Shown: positions 35,598 through 43,546 of the stretch, piece after piece
How positions within the stretch are numbered: the stretch's first letter is position 1
Layout of the letters: each line of letters starts with the position of its first letter
Assembly (NCBI GenBank): GCA_016188675.1
Contig: JACPHJ010000076.1
Coordinates: forward strand, 1 to 64,000
From: Planctomycetota bacterium
GTDB lineage: Bacteria; Planctomycetota; Brocadiia; Brocadiales; Brocadiaceae
DNA length: 64,000 bases
Reading direction: 5' to 3'
Notes under the pieces: model-generated
Seen by the model: only the letters and a program-made list of their open reading frames with translations
Told to the model about the DNA's origin: nothing
The model's database searches: none
Position numbers and translations under genes: made by a program

Positions 35598-35847
35598 CGG
35601 GCTTTTGCTATTTATGAATATTGTTTTGTATAAAATGCTTAATTATTTTGAATTTGGAAAAAACAAATGTATAATATTTCAGTAAGTAAGTTTTATGACA
35701 GGGTGGTAACAGGGAATTGTGTTCAAGATATGAACGAAAGGAGGAGGACAACATAGTGCTAAATACTACAGATTATAGTTGTAGTTATATTTGGTCATAC
35801 AAAGGCGTAGTATCTATGTTATTATTTTCCAATAAGGAGGAAGGACA

Positions 35848-37623
35848 ATGTTTAAAACAACCAAATCAATTATAGCTACATTTATAGCAATTTCCTTGCT
35901 GTCGCTGTTTACAGCAAAAATGGCTTTTCCTGACACATTCGGCATAATTAGGGAAGGTATCGGGAGGGACTTGCAGGGCATTACACGAAAACAGGCAGAG
36001 ATCATTACTGCCTGGGTGGACGCCAGAAAGAAGGACATAAGGGTTACTGCCAATAACTTGCCTGCCTATCGCGGCTCGGTAATTCGTGAGCATATGGAGC
36101 CGGATTTTTCTAAACCCCTTGAGTATCTCACTTTTCTGAAAAATATATATCATTACAAGGAAGTGTTTATTGTAAATCCTTCAGGTACGATCATTGTTTC
36201 TACGGATAAAAATAATTTGGGAAAGGATGTTTCTTCTGCGCAATATTTTCAAGAGGCAATCAAAGGCAAGACGTTTTTTTCTGACTTCATGCCTTCTACA
36301 GTTCCCATCGAGAACGAATTCGGTGAATTGGAGTTGGGATTGCCTACGATGTTTGTATCTACCCAGGTTACTAATGAAAGAATGGATGTCTTAGGCGTCC
36401 TGGTTTTCCGCCTTGACGTAAATGAGCTTGCAAAATTAATAATTCCCATGAAGGCAACGGAAACCGGCGAGGTTTATTTGTTCAATAAAGATGGGTACAT
36501 GTTAACCACATCCCGGTTTACCGATGACCTTAAGAAAGACGGTCTTATAAAAAAGAGGACATCCCTGGAGTTGAAGGTGGCAAATCCCAAGACGGGAAAT
36601 CTGACTCAGGCGGTTCAGCAGTGTTTGAAGGGGACTGATGGATATAATGATACTGGTTATATCGATTATCGTGGTACCAGTGTGATTGGTTACTGGACGT
36701 GGCTGCCGTATCTTAATTGGGGACTTATTGCTGAAATTGACATAGACGAGGCATGCAATGAGGTTCGTAAATTCTTTCAGGACACTACTATTAAAAACTT
36801 GCGGGGGCTTATGCACCGGCAGGTCGAAGTCGTAAAAAGGAGTATGGAAGGACATAAGAATAATGCCGCAGCGATTGCCCGTAAGCCGCAGACCCTTCAT
36901 TTCGCAAAGGGCGTGGCGTCGGTGGATGAATTTGTAAATGCCTTAAACTATTTGGAGTTCATCAGGGATGAATATGGATATAAGGGCATATTTATATGCG
37001 ACTCCACAGGGGTTGTAAAGTTGTCCACGGAGAAAAATCTGGTGAGTATGGATGTTTCTAAGGAAGTCTATTTTGCAGAGGCAAAAAAGCAGGAGGTCTT
37101 TGTCAGCGATGTCGTGCCGTCAACCACGCCGATCTTAAATGAATCCGGGAAGATGGAACGTAATGTACCCACATTGTTTGTATCTGCTGTAATCAAGGAC
37201 AATGATGGCGCTTTTGCAGGTGTCGTGGTTTTTCGAGTCGATACCATGGAGCTGAACAAACTCATGCAAAGCATGGAGATTGGCGAAAGCGGGGAAACCT
37301 ATCTCATTAATTCGGAAGGGGTTCTCGTCACTGAATCGCGTTTTGGAATTGAACTTAAAAGAAAAGAAATGATAAAAACCAGGACCACCCTGGAACTGAA
37401 GGGGATTAATCCTAAAACAGGAAGGCTGACAAAGGGAATTTACGAATGCTTAAGCGGGACCGAAGGATACGATGTCACCGGTTATCCGGACTATCGGGGT
37501 GTGCCGGTAATAGGGACCTGGTGCTGGATTCCGGAATATGAATGGGGTGTGCTTGTTGAGATCGATCTTGATGAGGCATTCCGTAAGAGTTCCGCCTTCT
37601 GGGGTATCAAGCAGTATTTCTAA
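35848..37623 (+). CDS. Tandem double-Cache periplasmic protein without output domain
   Basis: A 591-aa protein with an AAGGAGGAAGGACA Shine-Dalgarno. Residues about 8-28 form a signal peptide or single membrane anchor. Two full double-Cache units follow: unit 1 about 30-310 (EVFIVNPSGTIIVSTD, GEVYLFNKDGYMLTTSRF, YIDYRGTSVIGYWTW) and unit 2 about 310-585 (IFICDSTGVVKLSTE, GETYLINSEGVLVTESRF, YPDYRGVPVIGTWCW). They look like an internal duplication. No second membrane segment, HAMP or signalling domain follows. Cache domains bind small ligands; this product may be a periplasmic ligand-binding partner. The 250-nt gap before it shows a second strong Shine-Dalgarno (AAGGAGGAGG at 35739-35748) ahead of a 39-codon frame that overlaps this start. 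Confidence 0.88.
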   Translation: MFKTTKSIIATFIAISLLSLFTAKMAFPDTFGIIREGIGRDLQGITRKQAEIITAWVDARKKDIRVTANNLPAYRGSVIREHMEPDFSKPLEYLTFLKNIYHYKEVFIVNPSGTIIVSTDKNNLGKDVSSAQYFQEAIKGKTFFSDFMPSTVPIENEFGELELGLPTMFVSTQVTNERMDVLGVLVFRLDVNELAKLIIPMKATETGEVYLFNKDGYMLTTSRFTDDLKKDGLIKKRTSLELKVANPKTGNLTQAVQQCLKGTDGYNDTGYIDYRGTSVIGYWTWLPYLNWGLIAEIDIDEACNEVRKFFQDTTIKNLRGLMHRQVEVVKRSMEGHKNNAAAIARKPQTLHFAKGVASVDEFVNALNYLEFIRDEYGYKGIFICDSTGVVKLSTEKNLVSMDVSKEVYFAEAKKQEVFVSDVVPSTTPILNESGKMERNVPTLFVSAVIKDNDGAFAGVVVFRVDTMELNKLMQSMEIGESGETYLINSEGVLVTESRFGIELKRKEMIKTRTTLELKGINPKTGRLTKGIYECLSGTEGYDVTGYPDYRGVPVIGTWCWIPEYEWGVLVEIDLDEAFRKSSAFWGIKQYF

Positions 37624-37637
37624 AGACTATCTTGTAA

Positions 37638-37665
37638 GTAGGGGCGAACGGACGTTCGCCCCTAC
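37638..37665. repeat. GTAGGGGCGAACG palindrome
   Basis: GTAGGGGCGAAC and GTTCGCCCCTAC form a perfect hairpin 15 nt after the tandem Cache gene. It is a well-known type of dispersed bacterial palindrome and may act as a terminator-like structure. Confidence 0.85.
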
Positions 37666-37748
37666 AATGATTTCTGATTAAATCGTATACAGCAGGAATT
37701 TTATTAGAGTCAAAACAGTTTATTAAAAAGAAGCCAATGGGTTATTAG

Positions 37749-37796
37749 AACCAGGAGGTGAAGTGTTGTTTATGGATGATAATTCACCTCCTGGTT
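37749..37796. terminator. Strong hairpin between convergent genes
   Basis: AACCAGGAGGTGAA (37749-37762) and its exact reverse complement TTCACCTCCTGGTT (37783-37796) enclose a 20-nt loop. It lies 15 nt downstream of the stop of the minus-strand gene at 37811, so it may end that transcript. There is no T-run, so intrinsic termination is uncertain. Confidence 0.55.
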
Positions 37797-37810
37797 ACTG
37801 CATTATCCTT

Positions 37811-38185
37811 TTACGTTATCCCTATAAGTTCATCAACCATTGAAGATATCTTTGCGAACCTTTCCTTTTGTATACCTCCGCCTACTGCCTTTGCTTCGGC
37901 TACCTTTCCGGCAAAAAAATTAGGGATAACCTCATTGTCCCGTGTGTTCCTGAAGATGTCCCATGCATCCTTCAATTCCTTAAGCTTACCCTCAGCATTT
38001 GTGCCTTTTGCCTTTCCCATTAAAGTGGAAAAAAACGATATAGTTTCATTTGTTAAATTTTTCACCGTTGTACGGCACGCCTCTTGTTTTTGCTTATCAC
38101 TCTCACCGAGCATGGTGACAAGAGCCGTTCTCGCATCCACAAGCTTCGTCTTAAGGTCATTAATATCACTTTTGCTAACAGCCAT
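37811..38185 (-). CDS. Small helical hypothetical protein
   Basis: A 124-aa soluble, all-helical protein, rich in lysine, with GGAGGGTAAAAT upstream on the minus strand. Pattern: helix 1 SDINDLKTKLVDARTALVTML, helix 2 KQEACRTTVKNLTNETISFFSTLM, helix 3 LKELKDAWDIFRNTRDNEVIPNFF, helix 4 ERFAKISSMVDELIGI. The four-helix pattern resembles ligand-binding bundles of chemoreceptors (4HB_MCP), but no membrane segment is present. Not recognised with confidence. It converges with the tandem Cache gene. Confidence 0.65.
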   Translation of the reverse strand: MAVSKSDINDLKTKLVDARTALVTMLGESDKQKQEACRTTVKNLTNETISFFSTLMGKAKGTNAEGKLKELKDAWDIFRNTRDNEVIPNFFAGKVAEAKAVGGGIQKERFAKISSMVDELIGIT

Positions 38186-38714
38186 ATTTTACCCTCCTAT
38201 GTTTCGTACCTTCACCGGGATTGCAGACAACCACACGGCTGTCGATGCATGGTAAAGGATAATACATAACTCTAAACTTAAAACCGGAGTCTTCAAATAT
38301 GATCAGCATGAAATGAATTCGATGAGGTGTATGAAGACGCAATACAAAATCGCAAATAGTATTCCCCTTTTATAGGGATAACTCACGTATGAAAATATAT
38401 CCTAATCCTTTATTTCCCGCTATGCTAGGAGAGGTATTGATGTTTTTTTTAGTTAGACGTTATGTAGCGACGGCATTTCTTTTTGAAATGTACTATGCAT
38501 TATGAAAGGAAAATAGATAACCATAGTCCGCAGCCGGAGGAGGTCTGTATGGCCGGATTGAGCAATGCGAAACGCAACAATTTAGATTACTTATGTTCCA
38601 TCTGTAATTGTCATTTCGACCGAAGGGAGAAATCTTGAAGATGCTTCGCTCGCTTGGAATAACTACCGAAGGGGAGACTTCATCCCAATTTGTGACCGAG
38701 TTCAATATCCTGAA
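38186..38714. other. Gene-free stretch with a dispersed repeat
   Basis: No gene was supported here. 38607-38662 holds a copy of the TGTCATTTCGACCGAAGGGA type repeat seen at the right edge of the window. A GCAGCCGGAGGAGGTCTG stretch around 38530 followed by GAGCAATGCGAAACGC is GC-rich against an AT-rich background, but I could not assign it to a known RNA. Confidence 0.5.
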
Positions 38715-38942
38715 CTATCTCACATCTTTCCAGAGCCTTCGCATTTTTGCGTCACTCAGTTTGCTTAGAAGATCCAGACAAAAACGTGTCGGAGGGCTTA
38801 TTCTTGGTGGAACAGGTTTTGTAAACTGGGTGAAAGACAAATTTCTTTCCATAAGGAAAGAGTAGTAGATGCAGTAGTCTTGAGACTTTTCCAACGAAAA
38901 GGCTGCTGAGCTGAGCGCTACGAGTGTCTGTGAAGTTGCCAT
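38715..38942 (-). CDS. Short frame following the attC site, probably a truncated cassette gene
   Basis: A 75-aa frame that starts ATG 8 nt after the GTTAGGC core, the normal position for the next cassette gene. MATSQTLVALSSAAFSLEKSQD looks like a plausible beginning. The second half overlaps, on the other strand, a frame resembling a transposase C-terminus, so the cassette gene seems to have been cut and joined to foreign sequence. No attC follows. Function unknown. Confidence 0.35.
   Translation of the reverse strand: MATSQTLVALSSAAFSLEKSQDYCIYYSFLMERNLSFTQFTKPVPPRISPPTRFCLDLLSKLSDAKMRRLWKDVR
38740..38865 (+). pseudogene. Possible C-terminal fragment of a REP/Y1-type transposase
   Basis: The plus-strand frame ends with KRVGGLILGGTGFVNWVKDK and FLSIRKE and then a stop. 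This resembles the C-terminal region (GxxLG..FV.WVKE.FLS..KE) of single-strand transposases that I recall from similar genomes. The catalytic HUH and tyrosine parts are absent. The assignment is weak. Confidence 0.3.
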
Positions 38943-38949
38943 CTTATGT

Positions 38950-39027
38950 GCCTAACTCAAAGCTAACCTGCGAGCTACGAGGCGCGAAGCGCCGACGTAG
39001 CGAGTCAGGTTGAGCGTCGTGTTAGGC
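38950..39027 (-). other. attC recombination site, locus B
   Basis: GCCTAAC (38950-38956) and GTTAGGC (39021-39027) are perfect inverted core sites of the RYYYAAC / GTTRRRY type. Between them AACCTG...CAGGTT, GCTACG...CGTAGC and GGCGC/GCGCC arms with a four-base loop and several unpaired bases form the expected imperfect hairpin, 78 bp in all. The TAA stop of the cassette gene (39022-39024) lies inside the core site, as often seen in cassettes. Confidence 0.85.
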
Positions 39028-40293
39028 AACATAGATGTTGAACACAAACACACTAACAATCACCTGTCGTAATTCGTCTTCAGCTGAGGAGAATACGAAA
39101 CGCCACTCGCCGTCGCCTCTCTGACCAAGGGCCTTTTTGAATCGCTGATGCGCCCTAATTATGTCTGGTACCTTGCTGAGTAGCTCAGTAAATTTGGCGT
39201 TGTTCTTATTGAATACGACAATCGCTGCCTTGCAGTCCCGCCACGTCAAGTAACTCAACAGCTGATCAATCGCTGCCGTCAGTTCTTTTGCTCCGCGCCA
39301 AACTTTGCATTTCGCAACAAAGGCTGCACGTTCATGATCTTCAATTCGAATATCGGTTTTCCCAGAGCGCCTGAATGTTTCGCCTGTGGCTCCACCTTGA
39401 TAGTGCCCATTTAGATGGGCAAGTATAATATCGCGCAACTCTTCCTCATCATGTACAGCATATGTCTTCGGTGTTACTTCGAATGTGCGTCCCTCATGAC
39501 GAATGACAGAAAGAATATGTTCGTAGTCTTCGTCTGATATTCCTGGCTCGGACTTGAAACCAGACTTTGGAGGTGGCGGGAGAGGCCGCACCAGCGTTCG
39601 CTTTATTGGTATCGGCTGTATGGCAGGAGCATCGCCTCGCCGTTTGAGCGGTATTCCTAGAATGTCCGCGACACCGTTATGTGTTCTTATACGTTCTTTC
39701 CTAGCCACGATGGTACGACGAATAACATCAGGTGCTGTGGCATTGAATTGCTCCACTTGGGACTTCTGTGAGTTCACATAGAATCGGATGCTTTTCAGTT
39801 CACTTTCTAATCGCTGCTTAATCTTTTCTTGTGGCGCATCTGTTGGTTGCTCAATGACAATATCCAAGTATCCAACACCATTGCGGTCGGGTTGGCGCAC
39901 CTCGGCGCGCGGGAAGACCGACTGCCACTGATTTGGTCTCAACTTCCACAAAGCGGGGTTACCTGAATAGGGGATGGTTACTACAACACGTATTCCAGAC
40001 ACATATATCGGTCCGCGATCTCCGAAGACATTCTGGTCTCGATCACCGCTTACATCGACCCGGGTCTCATGCTGCTCCATCTCAGTAGAATCTTCATGAA
40101 GGGTGAGCGGCACGATCTCAAATTCAGCAAAAATATGTTGTACTAAGTCGTCTTCCGGTGTCGCACGGACTTGGTCTTTGTTGATGCCATCTACCTTCGC
40201 CGCAATTTGAGCAGTTTGATTGCGAAGCGTGGCGCCCAAATCCCCTTCGTAGAAAAGCAGATTGTCTTGCTTGTACAAACGCTTCGTCTCCAC
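39022..40293 (-). CDS. Restriction-endonuclease-like cassette protein with altered catalytic motif
   Basis: A 423-aa soluble protein. The N-terminal half is unassigned and has a proline-rich linker (about residues 236-243, PLPPPPKSG) in the middle. The C-terminal third contains GKTDIRI (D as candidate first acid), then FVAKCKVWRG and ELTAAIDQLLSYLTWRDCKAAIVVFNK, the layout of a PD-(D/E)XK nuclease fold where ECK would be expected. Here the glutamate is lysine (codons gcg aaa tgc aaa), so the fold is likely but catalysis is doubtful. The gene is GC-richer than its neighbours and lies between attI-like and attC sites. A defence role is possible by analogy with other cassette cargo, not shown. 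Confidence 0.72.
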   Translation of the reverse strand: METKRLYKQDNLLFYEGDLGATLRNQTAQIAAKVDGINKDQVRATPEDDLVQHIFAEFEIVPLTLHEDSTEMEQHETRVDVSGDRDQNVFGDRGPIYVSGIRVVVTIPYSGNPALWKLRPNQWQSVFPRAEVRQPDRNGVGYLDIVIEQPTDAPQEKIKQRLESELKSIRFYVNSQKSQVEQFNATAPDVIRRTIVARKERIRTHNGVADILGIPLKRRGDAPAIQPIPIKRTLVRPLPPPPKSGFKSEPGISDEDYEHILSVIRHEGRTFEVTPKTYAVHDEEELRDIILAHLNGHYQGGATGETFRRSGKTDIRIEDHERAAFVAKCKVWRGAKELTAAIDQLLSYLTWRDCKAAIVVFNKNNAKFTELLSKVPDIIRAHQRFKKALGQRGDGEWRFVFSSAEDELRQVIVSVFVFNIYVA

Positions 40294-40308
40294 GTAATGA
40301 TGCCACCT

Positions 40309-40361
40309 AACATTGTCTTTTAAGTTTATTCAACATTATGAAGGATTGTAGAAATTTAAGG
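40309..40361 (-). other. attI-like site, copy B
   Basis: Bases 40317-40361 are identical, in reverse complement, to 18676-18720; the match continues with one change to the GTT at 40309-40311. Beyond GTT the sequence reads AGGTGGCATCATTACG and leads into the cassette gene. On the other side the similarity fades gradually through the start of the integrase-like frame. Confidence 0.62.
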
Positions 40362-40365
40362 TGAG

Positions 40366-40566
40366 GTGGTCAAGGAAAAACCTTATGAAATTGTTGAAGG
40401 TTATCGCTTCCTCGATATTCCATTATCTCAGCCAATGATAAATGAGCAAAAACCCCAATTTCTTAAACATCTGAGGAAAAACCATGAGGATTGGCAGGTA
40501 AATCAGGCAGAGCATGCACTTAAGAGAGTGCATGGGTCGCACTTAAATATTAAATCATTTGTGTGA
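40366..40566 (+). pseudogene. intI: Truncated integron/tyrosine integrase, N-terminal part
   Basis: A 66-aa frame with a GTG start. PQFLKHLRKNHEDWQVNQAE (residues about 30-49) followed by HAL resembles the N-terminal core-binding domain of tyrosine recombinases with an extended N-terminus, from memory. The frame then breaks off (KRVHGSHLN...); a full integrase would need another 300 residues with the R-H-R-Y residues, which are nowhere in the window. It is divergent from the cassette gene with the attI-like block between, as intI is in integrons. Identity is inferred from motif and context. Confidence 0.55.
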
Positions 40567-40649
40567 TTCTCAACTTGTAAGAAGTGATTTCTATAACTTA
40601 CCCATCAATAAAAAAGGAGTCAATATGGAGCGTCTTATTCACCTGCCGA

Positions 40650-40886
40650 TTAGGTTTTCGAAGGCTCTTTTTTAGTAAGAACCAAATTTGCAATAGGCAA
40701 AGCCAATACTTCCAGCCGGGACAAATCAATAAACTTGCTTGCATTTTCAATTTCGATGCCGATCACTCGATTACGCGCATCGAAGTCAAGCACCACGCCC
40801 TCTGCAACTTCTTCCGACTCGGTGCTTTCGCCCTCAGCAAGTTTGATATACAACATATCGGTATCGGGATAATATTGGAATACCAT
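40650..40886 (-). CDS. DUF2283 family protein
   Basis: A 78-aa protein with the DUF2283 pattern: YYPDTDMLYIKLAEGESTES (residues 5-24), VAEGVVLDFDARNRVIGIEIENASKF, then a hydrophobic LEVLALPIANLVL end. DUF2283 proteins often accompany DUF4258 partners and have been suspected to be toxin-antitoxin-like; no partner frame is visible in the 75 nt upstream. Function unknown. Confidence 0.85.
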   Translation of the reverse strand: MVFQYYPDTDMLYIKLAEGESTESEEVAEGVVLDFDARNRVIGIEIENASKFIDLSRLEVLALPIANLVLTKKEPSKT

Positions 40887-40962
40887 ATTTATTTTATAAA
40901 CGTCAACATTCTATATTATGCCGTATTAGTTATCAAGCAAATACAAATAGAATTGTAATGAA

Positions 40963-42171
40963 TTACCTGGTTTTGAGTTCCATTTTCTCTTCCACTTCAT
41001 CAACAATAAACTGGCTGAATGAAAATGCAGAGGTAAATGCAGGCGATACGGCGTTTAATATATGCGTGGAATTTTCTCCGAGTTCGACAACGAAATCCAT
41101 CACCAGTTTCATCTCTTTTGTGTCGAGTAACTGTGCCCGGATTCCAGGTGCCAAGTAATTGCCAAACTTGTTTGTATCTATTTTTTTCACCAAATGCGTG
41201 GCCTGGTGTATAAAATAATTCCGGTAATATTTTTTGAACTCTTCGAAGGTTAGACTTCTAAAATTAAAGGCATTTGAGAAAAAGAGCTTCGACTCATAAA
41301 ATAAGACCTCAAGAAATTCGCTCAGATTAAAGTTAGATATACCCTCATAATTTTCCCGCCAGAAGGCGGGAATTGCAGTTGGTCCTATCTTTATCTTCCC
41401 GCTTACGGTGATGGTAAAATGGACGCCGAGGAACGGGTTTTTTAAATTGGGGACGGGATATATGTGTTTATGAATTAAACTGCTGTCTTTATATTCCATG
41501 TATAAGCCCTTGAATGGGATTAAGGTATATTTTTGTCCTATCCCGAATTGATGAGCTATTTTGTCTGCGTAGAGACCCGCGGAATTGATAAGGTGTTTGA
41601 ATTTTATTTTGCGTCTATTTGTGCTTATTGTGGACGTATCGTCTCTTTTTATGAACTTCTCATTGAGCAAGATGTTTACCTTCTCTTTTAAACTATCCGC
41701 TATATGTTCGACTATTTCTTTAGGATTTACTACAGAAGTAGTTGGTGAATATAATGCCTTATTGAAAGTCTTGGCATTTGGTTCGAGTTCCTCAAGTCTT
41801 TTTTCATCGATTAACTCTAAATCTACACCATTTCTATCCCCCCGTCTTTTGAGTTCCAGGATGCCTTCTACTTCCGATTCATCTTTTGCTACCACGACTT
41901 TCCCGCATCGGTTTATTGATAGATTATTTTTCAGGCAGTAATTGGTTAACAGCTCATTTCCTTCTACCGTAAATCTTGATTTCAAGCTATCGGGGGAATA
42001 ATAAAAGCCGGCGTGAAGTACTCCGCTATTCCTGCCGCTAGCATGACATGCCACAGCAGCCTCTTTTTCGATTAAAGTGATTTTTAAATCCGGGTGTCTG
42101 TTGTAAATTTCTCTGGCAATGGAAAGGCCGATTATTCCGCTGCCAACTATTAGTATGTCCGTCGTTATCAT
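40963..42171 (-). CDS. lhgO: FAD-dependent L-2-hydroxyglutarate oxidase-like protein
   Basis: About 402 aa from the ATG at 42171; a GTG at 42180 would add three residues. DILIVGSGIIGLSIAREI is the FAD-binding GxGxxG motif, followed by TLIEKEAAVACHASGRNSGVLHAGFYY, a hallmark of the LhgO/YgaF family. ALYSPTTSVVNPKEIVEHIA, LINSAGLYADKIAHQFG and FLGVHFT fit as well. The enzyme oxidises L-2-hydroxyglutarate to 2-oxoglutarate, passing electrons to quinone. A DUF362 gene lies upstream on the same strand; a functional tie is not evident. Confidence 0.88.
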   Translation of the reverse strand: MITTDILIVGSGIIGLSIAREIYNRHPDLKITLIEKEAAVACHASGRNSGVLHAGFYYSPDSLKSRFTVEGNELLTNYCLKNNLSINRCGKVVVAKDESEVEGILELKRRGDRNGVDLELIDEKRLEELEPNAKTFNKALYSPTTSVVNPKEIVEHIADSLKEKVNILLNEKFIKRDDTSTISTNRRKIKFKHLINSAGLYADKIAHQFGIGQKYTLIPFKGLYMEYKDSSLIHKHIYPVPNLKNPFLGVHFTITVSGKIKIGPTAIPAFWRENYEGISNFNLSEFLEVLFYESKLFFSNAFNFRSLTFEEFKKYYRNYFIHQATHLVKKIDTNKFGNYLAPGIRAQLLDTKEMKLVMDFVVELGENSTHILNAVSPAFTSAFSFSQFIVDEVEEKMELKTR

Positions 42172-42200
42172 TTCAATCACAAATCTAAAATTCCAATTTT

Positions 42201-42272
42201 ACCCACCTCTTATATCCCCTCCCAAGAGGGGACTTCTAAAATTCCCCTCTCGAGAGGGGTAAGGTGTGTGTT
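42201..42272. repeat. CACACCCCTACCCC-family palindrome, copy 2 (reverse orientation)
   Basis: ACCCACCTCTTATATCCC on the left and GGGGTAAGGTGTGTGTT on the right, with CCCTCCCAAGAGGGG and CCCCTCTCGAGAGGGG hairpins in between. It lies between lhgO and the DUF362 gene. Confidence 0.85.
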
Positions 42273-42350
42273 ATCAATGCGTAATTAAATACGATTTAAA
42301 ATTCCTGTACTCCATATATGCTACAGGCTAATACTCTGTGTCTCCGTGGT

Positions 42351-43412
42351 TTAATTTGTTTCATTCAAATTGTGATGAATCTTCTGTAAGAGTTTATCAA
42401 AATCGGATTTGTCTGCGCCGAGGCATTTCGATACGATTTTTAATTCTGAAGGACTGCTGATTCCGAGATGCAGTTCTATAGCCCTTTTTATCTGCCGTTG
42501 TTTCCATACATCCATAGTTTTCAATTTTTCCCATCCGCCAAATGACCTGATAACGCTTAATCCTACAACATCGGCTGCAATTCTATCGCCGGTAATAACG
42601 ATAAGGTTGGGCGTGGCTATCTTCCCTTTCGTGGGACCGCCCTTTATAAAAATCTTCGTTCCATCCAGGATATTCAAATGGGGGGTGTAAGCTACATTCA
42701 GTTCTGCAATGATTTCGTCCCAGAAGTCCGGTGCTATGAAGTAAGGACGCTGTTGCGGATGGACAGCCCCGATGAAGTTTTTCAGGGAGATGGTGTAGTG
42801 GGCATAACTATGGGTCTTGATGACGGGGACATTGATAACCCCGTCTACGGAATAAATAAACTCCGATACGATAGCTTTTTTTACGTGTCTTCCGTGTGGT
42901 ATGTCTACCTCCACCCAGCCGTATTCTTCAAAGGGTACAAATGTCATTTTCTCTTCGTGAATAGCCTCCCAGATACCTGATTTAATGGCATTTTTCTTTG
43001 TAGGGAGTGCAAATATGGCGGACATATCACCCACAAATACTTTAGAAACTCCGTGTTCGTGCAGGATTTTTATCAGATGCTTAATTACGAGTGGGTTTGT
43101 ATTGGCCGGACTGGGATAGCGATTGACGATATTGGGTTTTATGAGGACAGATTTCTCTTTGATATCGAGCCTTTCCAGCCCGCCCAGTAATTCCAGTCCC
43201 TCTTTCAGCATTGTATAAATATCATCACCCTGAACAATGGAGACGAGCGCCCTATTCTCTTCCGTGAAAATGTTCTGAGTGTGGTTGTGATTTGGTATTT
43301 TTGTCTTTGGTTTTGCTAAAAGAAATTTGAAAAGGTCTCTCCATCGGAGTTTTAAGAAGAGGAATATTGATATACCGATTTTATAGAATATTCGTGATTT
43401 GATGATGAGCAT
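42351..43412 (-). CDS. DUF362 domain protein
   Basis: A 353-aa protein. The DUF362 core starts near residue 55 (ALVSIVQGDD, then SVLIKPNIVNRYPSPANTNP and VFVGDMSAI); further blocks are VINVPVIKTHSYAHYTISLKNFIGAVHP and LNILDGTKIFIKGGPTKG. A hydrophobic N-terminal stretch with basic residues (about 1-35) may be a membrane-associated start or reflect a late true start. No ferredoxin-type cysteine cluster is present, unlike some family members. Biochemical role of the family is not settled. Confidence 0.85.
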   Translation of the reverse strand: MLIIKSRIFYKIGISIFLFLKLRWRDLFKFLLAKPKTKIPNHNHTQNIFTEENRALVSIVQGDDIYTMLKEGLELLGGLERLDIKEKSVLIKPNIVNRYPSPANTNPLVIKHLIKILHEHGVSKVFVGDMSAIFALPTKKNAIKSGIWEAIHEEKMTFVPFEEYGWVEVDIPHGRHVKKAIVSEFIYSVDGVINVPVIKTHSYAHYTISLKNFIGAVHPQQRPYFIAPDFWDEIIAELNVAYTPHLNILDGTKIFIKGGPTKGKIATPNLIVITGDRIAADVVGLSVIRSFGGWEKLKTMDVWKQRQIKRAIELHLGISSPSELKIVSKCLGADKSDFDKLLQKIHHNLNETN

Positions 43413-43546
43413 TAATAATCTCTTCCGACTCGTTCGGGTTAGGGATAGTTTTATAATTGACCATAAATTTCATTTGTTGTACTATAACAAAGCTTTTTAA
43501 ACAGTTCAATGCTTAAGCGTAAATCGTAAATAATTCGTTCTATATT

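Larger units (their letters stand above)
38715..40566 (-). mobile_element. Integron-like cassette locus B (remnant)
   Basis: Read on the minus strand the order is: decayed integrase-like frame (40366-40566, divergent), attI-like block (40309-40361), GTT core, a 423-aa cassette gene, an attC-like site (38950-39027) overlapping its stop, then a further short frame starting 8 nt after the core. It has the same order as locus A and shares its attI-like sequence, which supports two insertions or a duplicated integron platform. Confidence 0.68.

Noticed and set aside
40625-40675. 16-codon frame with an AAAAGGAG ribosome site
   Set aside because: It ends inside the DUF2283 gene on the other strand and is too short to judge; probably a decayed gene start.
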